Origin: Microbulbifer sp. MI-G
Lineage (GTDB): Bacteria; Pseudomonadota; Gammaproteobacteria; Pseudomonadales; Cellvibrionaceae
DNA length: 64,000 nt
Assembly: GCF_030440425.1 (NCBI RefSeq)
Contig: NZ_CP098023.1
Coordinates: 2,531,501-2,595,500 of the forward strand
Reading direction: 5' to 3'
The notes beneath the pieces were generated by a model, which was not told the DNA's origin, ran no database searches, and was given only the letters and a program-made list of their open reading frames with translations. Shown here one piece after another: positions 35,542-46,550 of the stretch (position 1 is the first letter of the stretch; each line of letters opens with the position of its first letter). The position numbers and the translations under genes are program-made.

Positions 35542-36754
35542 GGGGATGCTCCGCTGCATAGCGGGCAGCGAGATTGCGCCCCAACTGCATCATATGCACC
35601 TGATCAGGCCCATCTGCTAAACGAATAGACCGTGCGTAAGCGTAATAGTGTGCAAGACTGTTGTCCTGACTTAAACCCACTGCACCATGAATCTGGATTG
35701 CACGGTCTATGACATTGCAGGCCATTCGTGGTGCAACGATTTTGATCATAGCAATCAGGTCCTTGGCCGCTTTATTACCCAGGCGATCCATATGTGCTGC
35801 CGCTTTCAGCGTCAACAGGCGGGCCTGCTCAATTTCACAGGCAGACTTGGCAATATCTTCACGCACCGAGCCCTGCTTACTCAAGGGGCGTCCAAATGCA
35901 ACGCGCTGCTCCGACCGGAGTGCCATCATTTCCAGGGCCCGTTGCGCCTGGCCAATCAGGCGCATGCAGTGGTGAATCCGTCCAGGACCGAGACGGCCCT
36001 GGGCAATTTCAAACCCTCGCCCCTGGCCGAGAATCAGATTGGAAACGGGCACGCGCACATTGTCAAGAATCACTTCTGCGTGTCCCTCAGGGGCATCATC
36101 ATAACCAAACACCTGCAGGGGGCGAAGTATTTTAACGCCCGGCGTATCGGTGGGCACCAGAATTTGCGATTGTTGCTGATGGCGGTCTGGATTGTGCGGG
36201 TCCGTCTTGCCCATCACAATCATCACCTTGCAGCGCGTATTCATCAGGCCACTGATATAAAATTTGTGACCGTTGATTACATACTCGTCTCCATCAAGCA
36301 TAATAGATGTTTCAATATTCGTGGCATCGGAGGAGGCCACCTGCGGCTCAGTCATGGCAAATGCCGAACGTATACTGCCGTTGAGTAATGGCTTCAACCA
36401 GGTTTTGCGCTGGGATTCGGAACCGTATTGTGCCAGCACTTCCATATTACCGGTATCCGGCGCACTGCAGTTGAATACTTCCGAAGCGAACAGCACCTTG
36501 CCCATCTCTTCTGCCAGAGGGGCATACTCCAGGTTACTCAGGCCAGCACCGTAACGGGAGCCTGGTAAAAACAAATTCCACAATTGTGCTTCGCGGGCTT
36601 TGCTTTTCAGCTCCGCCATAACCGGTGGTTCACCCCAGCGATCCTGTTGTAATTGCTGCATATAAGTAGCTTCTGCGGGGTAGACATATTCCCGCATAAA
36701 ACCTTTAAGCCGCTCCAGCAGGTCCTGTACTTTTTCCGAATATTCAAACTGCAT
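35528..36754 (-). CDS. Acyl-CoA dehydrogenase (ACAD11-like)
   Basis: A 408-residue FAD enzyme with [19 protein letters not shown] and [11 protein letters not shown] (FAD/substrate motifs), [16 protein letters not shown] and the C-terminal [20 protein letters not shown] segment. The order and length match ACAD11-type dehydrogenases. Together with the overlapping kinase it probably handles 4-hydroxy fatty acids. Start ATG at 36754, 17 bases after the stop of the histidine phosphatase gene. Confidence 0.93.
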   Translation of the reverse strand: MQFEYSEKVQDLLERLKGFMREYVYPAEATYMQQLQQDRWGEPPVMAELKSKAREAQLWNLFLPGSRYGAGLSNLEYAPLAEEMGKVLFASEVFNCSAPDTGNMEVLAQYGSESQRKTWLKPLLNGSIRSAFAMTEPQVASSDATNIETSIMLDGDEYVINGHKFYISGLMNTRCKVMIVMGKTDPHNPDRHQQQSQILVPTDTPGVKILRPLQVFGYDDAPEGHAEVILDNVRVPVSNLILGQGRGFEIAQGRLGPGRIHHCMRLIGQAQRALEMMALRSEQRVAFGRPLSKQGSVREDIAKSACEIEQARLLTLKAAAHMDRLGNKAAKDLIAMIKIVAPRMACNVIDRAIQIHGAVGLSQDNSLAHYYAYARSIRLADGPDQVHMMQLGRNLAARYAAEHPHEHA

Positions 36755-36771
36755 GGTTTCCCACCTGTGGT

Positions 36772-37446
36772 TCAGCTGTATGTAATAAGTTTACGGCGCC
36801 CGTCTCTATCCAGATGCGGCACATGATTAAAACTGTGCAGGCTGATGCCCTGCGCACTAAAAAAAAATCGACTGGTTGCGGTGTTTTGAATCTGCATATT
36901 CAGATTGGCCACGGATTCGGGGGGACTGTCCAGAATCTGTCGGATCATCATGGCAATAGTTCCGCCAGAACTGACCACCAGGGTCCTACTGCCTTTAGCA
37001 CTGTCACAAATCAGACCCAACACTTCACGGATACGGCGCTCGAAACTGCACCAGCTCTCCGCCGGCGTGATCTCCCCTGCCGCCCAGGCCAGCATGCCCT
37101 GCTTCAGGAAACGAAAGAAATCAGCACGGCTGGCATTGGGGCCGGGCGCACAACTAGGATTATGTGCTCCGTAGAGGCGCACCACATCGAGAAAATCGAA
37201 TTCATCCAGCTGCGAAACAATTTCATAACTGCCCCGCCCCACCACTTGCAGGCCCTCGCAAATACCTTCGGTAGTCTGTCGATGTCGGTGCAGGCTGCCA
37301 CAGAGAATCCGGTCAAACTGGAGGCCGGTTTGCCGCCAATAGTCCCCCAGCCAGCGGGACTGCTGCCAGCCATTCTCTGAAAGCTTGTCATAGTCCTCGC
37401 TGCCAAAGGACGCCTGTCCGTGACGCACCACAATACACTCTGCCAA
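36772..37446 (-). CDS. Histidine phosphatase superfamily protein
   Basis: A 224-residue protein with the RHGQ motif at residues 8-11 (nucleophile His9) and Arg in SLHRHRQT. The second active-site His, normally in a VSHGG-like motif, is replaced by Ser (VVSSGGTIA). The start is TTG at 37446 with GAGAGG about 10 bases upstream. First gene of a probable four-gene operon with the dehydrogenase, kinase and SDR. In such operons a phosphatase could balance the kinase; this is inferred. Divergent from the LysR gene, with 113 bases between. Confidence 0.85.
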   Translation of the reverse strand: MAECIVVRHGQASFGSEDYDKLSENGWQQSRWLGDYWRQTGLQFDRILCGSLHRHRQTTEGICEGLQVVGRGSYEIVSQLDEFDFLDVVRLYGAHNPSCAPGPNASRADFFRFLKQGMLAWAAGEITPAESWCSFERRIREVLGLICDSAKGSRTLVVSSGGTIAMMIRQILDSPPESVANLNMQIQNTATSRFFFSAQGISLHSFNHVPHLDRDGRRKLITYS

Positions 37447-37559
37447 CTTGGGTATGCCTCTCTAAATCCATGTCCCTACCCTAACGGTCCCAATTGGATC
37501 ATTAAAGTTTATTATGAGAATATATTATTATTCACATTGCTTATGATTGGAGAGGGGTT
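37447..37559. promoter_or_regulatory. Divergent promoter region of lysR and the acyl-CoA dehydrogenase operon
   Basis: 113 bases, AT-rich in the middle (TTATGAGAATATATTATTA at about 37511-37529) with T-N11-A arrangements typical of LysR boxes. Exact hexamers are not certain. Confidence 0.5.
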
Positions 37560-38453
37560 ATGCAACTGCAAAAAATGGATACCAATCTGTTTGTGGTACT
37601 GGAGGCTATTTACAGTACACGCAACCTTACACGGGCCGCCGAACAGTTGCATATTACCCAACCGGCAGTCAGTAATGCCCTCGCGCGCCTGCGTCGTTCT
37701 CTGGATGATCCCCTGTTTATTCGCAGCCCTTCCGGCATGACCCCAACCCCCCTCACAGAGAGCATTATGCCGCGTGTGCAGCAGGCGCTGTCACTGCTCG
37801 CCAACAGCCTGAACGAGCACCGCCACTTCAATCCGGCTCAGGCCCACAAAACCCTGCGACTGTCTATGAATGACATGGTGGAAACGGTACTGTTGCCACG
37901 CCTGCTGGAGACACTGGAGCACCAGGCGCCCGGAGTGACTGTAGAGTCTTTTTATGTTCCCCGAGACCAGCTGGCCAAGGAGCTGGCTGCCAATACCCTG
38001 GATTTTGCCCTGGATATCCCCCTGGCCACAGCGGGCCAACTGAAACAGCAGCGCCTGATGCAAAACCGCTACCTGTGCATGTTGCGCAACGAGCACCCCC
38101 TGGCAAATGAGGCCAGCCTGACTCTGGAGCAGTATCTGCAGCTTGAGCATATCCACGTATCCAGCCGCCGCACCGGGCCCGGCCTGGCAGATATTGCCCT
38201 GAACAAACTGGGACGGCGGCGGACTATCAAATTGCGCGTGCAGCACTACCGGGTGGCCCCTCTGGTGGTATTGCGCACCGACCTGGCCCTGACGGTGCCA
38301 GCCAGTCTGGCGAGCCAGTACACTGCACGACTCTTTGAACTGCCTTTCCAGATACCCCAGATGGACTGGCACCTGCTATGGCATAAAAGCCTGCACGATG
38401 ATCCTGCCAACCGCTGGTTCCGTCAGCAACTTCTGGAGGTATTGACAGAATAA
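37560..38453 (+). CDS. LysR-family transcriptional regulator
   Basis: A 297-residue LTTR: the winged HTH is at about residues 6-64 (TNLFVVLEAIYSTRNLTRAA, EQLHITQPAVSNALARLR), followed by a type 2 periplasmic-binding-like effector domain. The DNA-binding part belongs to the NodD/LeuO-like branch (DDPLFIRSPSGMTPT). GAGAGGGG precedes the ATG. Divergent transcription from the phosphatase-dehydrogenase-kinase-SDR operon suggests that operon as its target and a lipid or CoA ester as its effector, both inferred. Confidence 0.92.
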   Translation: MQLQKMDTNLFVVLEAIYSTRNLTRAAEQLHITQPAVSNALARLRRSLDDPLFIRSPSGMTPTPLTESIMPRVQQALSLLANSLNEHRHFNPAQAHKTLRLSMNDMVETVLLPRLLETLEHQAPGVTVESFYVPRDQLAKELAANTLDFALDIPLATAGQLKQQRLMQNRYLCMLRNEHPLANEASLTLEQYLQLEHIHVSSRRTGPGLADIALNKLGRRRTIKLRVQHYRVAPLVVLRTDLALTVPASLASQYTARLFELPFQIPQMDWHLLWHKSLHDDPANRWFRQQLLEVLTE

Positions 38454-40816
<2,363 letters not shown>

Positions 40817-41433
40817 AGCAATCCCCGGCATGTAATTTAGCAAAGGGGTTCCTGGCATTTTCCCACACGGGAATCCCCTTCTTACACCGGCTGGAGGATT
40901 CCCGTTTCATTTGTTGTTCCCCCTCAAGCTGCTGTAGTAGGCTTCAAGCATTTTCGCGCTTCAGCTCAACCCCTGCACCCACTTCTGCCCTGCGGGGTGT
41001 AACCGGTCAGCCTATCGAAAGGCCAGCGGTTGGCCATAAAACACCTCGCGGTGCCAACAATCAGCCACGGGCAAACCAAATGCATTTCTTACGTTGGCAG
41101 GATAATAGACAGGCCATATCACGACCCGCTTAATGTGATGTATCCGCCCCACAACCGATTGCATTGGCATTGTCAAAAAAACCGGCTCAATAAGCTGGCG
41201 CGGGCTGGTTTTAGGGTCACGCACCAGCCTTCAACCCAGTGATACCAGCCACCACCGCAAAAGTGCAGACATCTATCCTGTTGTTGGATAAATCATAAAA
41301 TTTTCACCAAAAATTCACCCAAACGCCATCCACCAACCAGAGCAAACAGTAACGGTACACGGGTCTATACTCCTGCAAGAAAGTCGTTCGGCCGTAATCA
41401 CAGGAATCATTACTGCCAGTTCTGAGAGTCAGA
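40817..41433. other. Intergenic region after fadH
   Basis: No gene is seen. Just after fadH (about 40839-40880) AAGGGG...CCCCTT can pair through a long loop and may act as a weak terminator. The remainder includes the promoter region of the toroid-protein gene. Confidence 0.4.
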
Positions 41434-43209
41434 GTGAACAACAGCGATACCCCCCTATCCAGCCTGCTCACACGAGCCCGCAACAAGGTAGAACAGGCAC
41501 TTCGCGAACTAAAGCCACCCTATACACTTTTTTTTTCGATCAGCGATGCCACACAGCGTGCGCAAGTAAAACATATCAACGCCCAAAGCTTTTCCCAGGC
41601 CTGGAAGAATCTTGCAGACGCCATTCAAATCGTGGCAGCACAAAACGCAATGGAGCCCTGCTGGTTGCGGGTGGATTGGGTCATCCAGAAGAGCATAACA
41701 ACCTTGTGCGGCCTTCATAAACTGCTTGAGGATACAAAAAGATGCCACTTTCGCTATGGTATTGCCCTGGATATCGATTGCAACATTGCCTTTCTGGAAC
41801 AGGAGCTCAATGGCAATGCCATGCTCGACGAGGGCGGTCGGATGGACCACGCCATCCTCAATGAAAAAGAATTTCGCTCCTACACAAATAGACGCTTTGG
41901 TCCCCAGGTAGATTTGGATTTTTCCGAAGAGAGAACCATTGTTCTGCTTTCCACAAAAGGACTGTTTTGTGAACACCACAGGGAACCGGTCTACCTTTAT
42001 GGGCCGGGACCTGATGCCGGCCGGCGCACAATCAACACCCTGAATTGTGAAACTGTCACCCAGCTCATTGAGGATGGCAGCCGCTATTTAATCAGCCAGC
42101 TTAAACCCAATGGCAGTTTCTACAAAGGATGGTACGCCTGCTTTGACAGGGCAATGTCGCGTTGTACTGCCTTGGAGCACGCCAGTGCTGTCTATACGAT
42201 GATTGAAACCTGGAAAATAACCAAATGCGCCTCCCAATTATCAGCCATTCAACACTCACTCGACTACATGACAAAAAAATTACTCCGGGTCGCTGTATTG
42301 GAATCCGGTAAAACCGGCGCATTTGTGGTGGAGCCCAATGGAGAAATCAGGCTGGGCAGCAATGCGGTATGTCTTCTCGCACTGGTGAATTATTCCCAGG
42401 TCCGGCAGACAAGCCAATATGCCGAATGGATGACAAGGCTCGCCAGAGGCATTGAATTGATGCAGGCTCCCACCAGCGGCCGATTTTTTCATGCTGTGGA
42501 ATACCCCGCACTGACTGTCAAAGACTGCCATCGGGTGATTGATTACGACGGTCAGGCAGTGTTGGGGCTCCTGCGCCTGTATGGCTTTAGTAAGCACTCA
42601 CGTTGGTTGGCAGTGGCAGACAAAGCATTCAATTATTTACTGACCGCAGGGCATTGGCGGGCACACAATGTTTGGCTGGGCTACTGCGTAAACGAACTGA
42701 CCGCCTATCGGCCCGATGAGCGGTACTATCAGTTTGGCATTAGAAATTTTGCCGGACACCTCGGTGTAATGGAACAACGCATCATCCCCTCGCCCATCCT
42801 GTTACAATCAATGACGGCGGCAGATACGATGATTACGCGGCTGCGGCAGGAGGGACAGTTCCAATATTTGCTGGATCAGGTGGATCTGACCCATTTTTAC
42901 CAGGCTCTACACAGGCACACCACCCATCTGCTCAATGGGTATTTCTGGCCTGAGTTCGCCCTGTTTTTTAAGAATCCGACAAAGATTCTTGGTAGCTTTT
43001 ATACCCGGCATCACGCCTTCAGGATTCATATCGACGATGTGGGGCACTATTTGTGTGCCCTTGTCGCTTACCATAAATACCTTCACAGCCACGCAGGAGA
43101 CCATCTGAAGGCACCCTGCCAACCCCGTACCAGCAACACACACTATCCCCATTGGAACAAGAAGCAAAACCCCTACTCGCCTGGGACGGAGATGTCAGCC
43201 AAGAGGTAA
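41434..43209 (+). CDS. Alpha/alpha-toroid-like protein of unknown function
   Basis: A 591-residue protein from a GTG. I do not recognise the family by name. The N-terminal 200 residues include RVDWVIQKS and LNEKEFRSYTNRRFG; from about residue 205 the sequence has repeated helical hairpins with aromatic/Gly turns (NGSFYKGWYACFDRAM, SGRFFHAVEYPA, RVIDYDGQAVLGLLRLYGF, WRAHNVWLGYCVNEL, SFYTRHHAFRIHIDDVGHYL), as in six-hairpin glycosidase-like or epimerase-like toroids. No signal peptide is seen, so it is probably cytoplasmic. The carboxylesterase gene starts 3 bases after its stop, so the two form an operon; a carbohydrate-ester substrate is possible but not shown. Confidence 0.75.
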   Translation: MNNSDTPLSSLLTRARNKVEQALRELKPPYTLFFSISDATQRAQVKHINAQSFSQAWKNLADAIQIVAAQNAMEPCWLRVDWVIQKSITTLCGLHKLLEDTKRCHFRYGIALDIDCNIAFLEQELNGNAMLDEGGRMDHAILNEKEFRSYTNRRFGPQVDLDFSEERTIVLLSTKGLFCEHHREPVYLYGPGPDAGRRTINTLNCETVTQLIEDGSRYLISQLKPNGSFYKGWYACFDRAMSRCTALEHASAVYTMIETWKITKCASQLSAIQHSLDYMTKKLLRVAVLESGKTGAFVVEPNGEIRLGSNAVCLLALVNYSQVRQTSQYAEWMTRLARGIELMQAPTSGRFFHAVEYPALTVKDCHRVIDYDGQAVLGLLRLYGFSKHSRWLAVADKAFNYLLTAGHWRAHNVWLGYCVNELTAYRPDERYYQFGIRNFAGHLGVMEQRIIPSPILLQSMTAADTMITRLRQEGQFQYLLDQVDLTHFYQALHRHTTHLLNGYFWPEFALFFKNPTKILGSFYTRHHAFRIHIDDVGHYLCALVAYHKYLHSHAGDHLKAPCQPRTSNTHYPHWNKKQNPYSPGTEMSAKR

Positions 43210-43212
43210 AAC

Positions 43213-44784
43213 ATGGCCAGAAACCCATGCTTAGAAAGAAAAATCCATGAAAATCCTACACCGATAGTGGAAACGCCTGCCGGTCCGATGATCGGTACCA
43301 TTGACCAGGAAACGGGGACCTATCAATTCTTGGGCATCCCCTATGCGCAACCACCAGTGGGGGAATTGCGCTGGCTTTCTCCCCAGCCCCTACCCACCTG
43401 GGAAACACCACTGCATGCCAGCGCGTTCGGCATGCCTGCAGCCCAGAACCCATCAATACTGATGGAAGTAAGAGGGAGAAACGGTGCGCCGCCCGAGCGG
43501 GAGGAATGCCTTTATCTCAATATATTTTCGCCGCCAACTTCGAGCAACAATCGGCTGCCAGTCATGTTCTGGATTCATGGCGGTTCTTTTTATATGGGGT
43601 CTGGTTGTCAGGAAGTCTATAATGGGCGCTACCTGGCAGCCAGTGGCAGGGCGATCATTGTAACCTTCAATTACCGGCTGGGAGCATTCGGCTTTTTGCG
43701 CCTGAAGGACATTTGTGATATCCCATCCAGTGGCAATGAAGGGCTTATGGACCAGATTGCAGCACTCAAATGGGTAAAAAGAAATATTTCTGCATTTGGT
43801 GGCGATCCACAGAATATCACCTTGTTTGGCGAGTCCGCCGGTGCCATGAGTATTGCACTGCTTCAGAAGATCCCCGAATGCCAGGCACTTTTTCGCCGCG
43901 CCATAGTACAAAGCGGGCATCCCAAGGCCGTTCACTCCATTTCCCGTGCCAATCACCTGGCAGAAACATTTGTCAAACATCTGGATAGCATTGGTAACGG
44001 GAAGCCACCCCGGGACTGCACACCCAAAATGCTGCTTCAAACCCAGACTAAAATTCTGACAGACTGCCGCATGACACAATGCTGGGGACAACTTCCATTC
44101 AAACCCGTTATTGACCATGAGCTTTTAAAAGAGACCTCTGTAACCGGGCACACGGAAAGCACCCCCGCTGTAAAACCTCTGCTTCTTGGAAATAATTTAG
44201 AGGAATGGAACCTATTCAGTGTCACCAATTCAGAAATTTATACACTGGATTATCACAAAATCTGCAATCATCTCGACTGGTTACTCCCGGAAAAAAAAAT
44301 AAAGCCATTACTCGGCCATTACTACCAATTGGCCTTATCCATTCAGGAGAGTCCCTGGCCCCAATGGAGCCAAGCCTGGAACTTGTTGTTAACCGATATG
44401 GTATTTACCTTACCCGGCTTGAGACATCTGGCAAACCACCAGGGTGAAGGGTTTCACTACCATTTTACCCAGCCCCTGGCAGCCCAACCCCTGCTCGGAG
44501 CCTGTCATGCTGTGGAGCTGGGTTATGTGTTTGGTACCCATGGTGAACAATCCCTGCATGCACTCTACGGTGCGGAAACAGGCGCGCATCTCTTGAGTGC
44601 CTCCATGCAGGAAGCCTGGCTGAGTTTTGCAGAGACCGGCTGCCCGGGAGAAGGCTGGCCCATCTTTTCAGGGAAACACAGTAAACGTTTTGGCAACCAT
44701 CCATCCGCACGAACATTTAATACTTCGGAGCTTCTGGCCCTGTGGCAGGATATACCTGATGAAGTTCTATATGGATATCTATAA
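43213..44784 (+). CDS. Type-B carboxylesterase
   Basis: A 523-residue alpha/beta-hydrolase of the type-B esterase family: the N-terminal FLGIPYAQPPVGELRW motif, EECLYLNIFSP, the oxyanion HGGSFYMGSG and the nucleophile elbow FGESAGAM (Ser at about residue 210), and a His in GACHAVELGYVFG near residue 435. The acidic residue would be near YTLDYHKICN or as usual in the middle third, and is not certain. AGAGG lies before the ATG. No signal peptide is evident, unlike many secreted members. It forms a two-gene operon with the toroid protein. Confidence 0.92.
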   Translation: MARNPCLERKIHENPTPIVETPAGPMIGTIDQETGTYQFLGIPYAQPPVGELRWLSPQPLPTWETPLHASAFGMPAAQNPSILMEVRGRNGAPPEREECLYLNIFSPPTSSNNRLPVMFWIHGGSFYMGSGCQEVYNGRYLAASGRAIIVTFNYRLGAFGFLRLKDICDIPSSGNEGLMDQIAALKWVKRNISAFGGDPQNITLFGESAGAMSIALLQKIPECQALFRRAIVQSGHPKAVHSISRANHLAETFVKHLDSIGNGKPPRDCTPKMLLQTQTKILTDCRMTQCWGQLPFKPVIDHELLKETSVTGHTESTPAVKPLLLGNNLEEWNLFSVTNSEIYTLDYHKICNHLDWLLPEKKIKPLLGHYYQLALSIQESPWPQWSQAWNLLLTDMVFTLPGLRHLANHQGEGFHYHFTQPLAAQPLLGACHAVELGYVFGTHGEQSLHALYGAETGAHLLSASMQEAWLSFAETGCPGEGWPIFSGKHSKRFGNHPSARTFNTSELLALWQDIPDEVLYGYL

Positions 44785-45059
44785 GCGTAGAGACTTAAGA
44801 CTAAGGTTACACTTACGTGCCATTAAGATGCAATTTTCTATCGTTTTTTATCTTGATAAAATTGTTTTCGCATATCCAGCAATCACTGTGGAGGTAACGG
44901 ATCAGTCCTACTGAAGTGGTCTGTTTTTAATGTTAGCGCCTAGTGCTGGTTTCATTTGTACAATAATTTCTGGGATCGGTAGATAGCAATCCAAAATACT
45001 GTATTGCCGCTTGGTATTGTGATGCTTCCTGTGCTCTTCACTGAGAACCCCCTCTCCTA
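44785..45059. other. Gene-free stretch after the carboxylesterase
   Basis: No supported gene or clear terminator. It borders IS remnants on the right. Confidence 0.35.
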
Positions 45060-45330
45060 CAGCAAATAGAGTACTTCAAGGTTGTTGAAAATGTGTCTGC
45101 GGTCTTCGTCAGAACGCCCAACTGACAGTCGTCTTTGAGTAGAAAAATATGCCGGCCCAGAATACGATAGGCTCTGCGCTCAGAGCAATGAAACCGGCTT
45201 CACATAGGGTCTATACAGTCACGGCGAAGTAAAGGGCTCAGAAGCTTTTCTTGGCGGCCTCCAACTGAACCAACTTGTCCAGTATCAGGTCCAATACTGC
45301 CCGGAATGGAAGCAGGCGTGCCAGTTGTTC
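45060..45330 (-). pseudogene. Decayed IS3-family remnant (orfA end and orfB start)
   Basis: Read on the minus strand, FRAVLDLILDKLVQLEAAKKSF lines up with the OrfA end RRAVSDLTLDKLVLSEAAKGNF of the truncated IS at 24.9 kb, both followed by TGAGCCCT and a recognisable orfB start (RAYRILG, then RRLSVGRSDEDR in a shifted frame). Several frameshifts are present. It shows that this IS type was once present here as well. Confidence 0.8.
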
Positions 45331-45536
45331 CCTCTTTGAATCACAGGTTGCAGAATGGCCTCGGGTCCAAGACGTGGTAATCTGCCATTCAAAAGTCCTT
45401 ATTATTGATAGCCAGAGTGTAGTAGAGATTAGTTTTAGTTCGGAGGTAATTGACGTCAAAACGTTGATCTGACCCCACTCACTTTAATTATTGCTATTTT
45501 TCTTATCTGCATCTATAGGAGCCAGCAAAGAAGTAA

Positions 45537-45677
45537 AAGGAAGATGCCAGCTTGCGTATGCAGTTTGAGGCGTTGAGCGGGTTCAGCGCGGCAGAGAAGA
45601 AGGTCGCCAAGGAGCTGCTGGATCTGCTGATTCTCAAACATGCCGCAAACCGACTCTCCGCCGGCGACGCCGCGTAA
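45537..45677 (+). pseudogene. C-terminal fragment of a helix-turn-helix regulator
   Basis: Reads DASLRMQFEALSGFSAAEK and KVAKELLDLLILKHAANRL, then SAGDAA and a stop. The pattern (L-R-x-QFEALS, then LLxLLILKHxAxR) is that of the C-terminal dimerisation helix of small XRE-type regulators of the kind found near IS elements and phages. A stop precedes it, so the HTH part is missing. Confidence 0.55.
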
Positions 45678-45858
45678 CAAGGTTACAGTAGAGCACGCCA
45701 CCAAGTTGCTGGCTCAGAAGAGACAAATTCAGCGAAGAGAAAGGTTATCGGTTAAACATACAAGCTCCGGTGCGCGTGCGGGTGATGCCGGGATGCTTGG
45801 TGTTGACCGTCGATCAAGCCGAGCAGAAAAGCGACAAAAGCTGAGCAGATCAGAGCGG

Positions 45859-45894
45859 CAAAACCCCGGCTGGTTATCCCTGCCGGGGTTTTGC
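45859..45894. terminator. Strong hairpin, likely terminator
   Basis: CAAAACCCCGGC/GCCGGGGTTTTG, a 12-bp stem around TGGTTATCCCT. It can work on either strand. It separates the IS remnants from the Rhs locus. Confidence 0.8.
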
Positions 45895-46033
45895 TGGTAG
45901 GTGCCAGGAAAAAGGAAGCGTCCCCCTTTTCTCCGTTAGCGGATAAGACCCGATTTCAAAACGAAATCCCTGTAAAAACTGTTATGTCAAGACGCGACCC
46001 CTACGCCCTTCACTCTTTATCAACAGAGAGTTT

Positions 46034-46534
46034 TTACTCTGACCCCAAATATCTTGGACTCCAAGACACAGACAAGTCGGAAAATTCTATGAGCCAACGA
46101 TCACCGCTTCTCCACTCAATTTCATGGATAGCTTTACCGTAATCCTCCTCTGAGGCCCTAATTTCACCCCTATAGTAATCCCCATGGCCAGAGTGACACC
46201 CCATGTGTGAAAAACTATACCGAGTAACACCTAGATAGCTGACAACAATATAACCATCATGGTAGGCACCCAACATTTTTAGAGTTACATTCACACATCT
46301 CTCGTCCTTATTGATTCCCCTCTCTTCTATCGTGAAATCTTCTAACCAAGAATCATGAAGAGCCTTGTGGTCATTCGGGTCATTAGCCCAATGCTCCATT
46401 GCGAACTGATAAGCTGCATCTGAAAATCTAGACTTATTTTCTTCTAAGTATTTCCGATAGTTCTCATATGCTACCGATAGGCTACGTATATCCATCGGAT
46501 CAGATTGAGTGAAGTCACCTGAAAGTACAAACAA
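46034..46534 (-). CDS. Candidate immunity protein of the Rhs toxin
   Basis: A 166-residue protein of no family I recognise: DIRSLSVAYENYRKYLEEN, then WANDPNDHKALHDSWLEDF, a beta-rich middle TLKMLGAYHDGYIVVSYLG and a Trp-rich end DRWLIEFSDLSVSWSPRYL. It is acidic and cytoplasmic. It starts 17 bases after the stop of the giant Rhs gene on the same strand, exactly where the cognate immunity gene of polymorphic toxins is placed. The immunity role rests on this position and on compact acidic composition. Confidence 0.75.
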   Translation of the reverse strand: MFVLSGDFTQSDPMDIRSLSVAYENYRKYLEENKSRFSDAAYQFAMEHWANDPNDHKALHDSWLEDFTIEERGINKDERCVNVTLKMLGAYHDGYIVVSYLGVTRYSFSHMGCHSGHGDYYRGEIRASEEDYGKAIHEIEWRSGDRWLIEFSDLSVSWSPRYLGSE

Positions 46535-46550
46535 TTTTTATCCTCATTTA

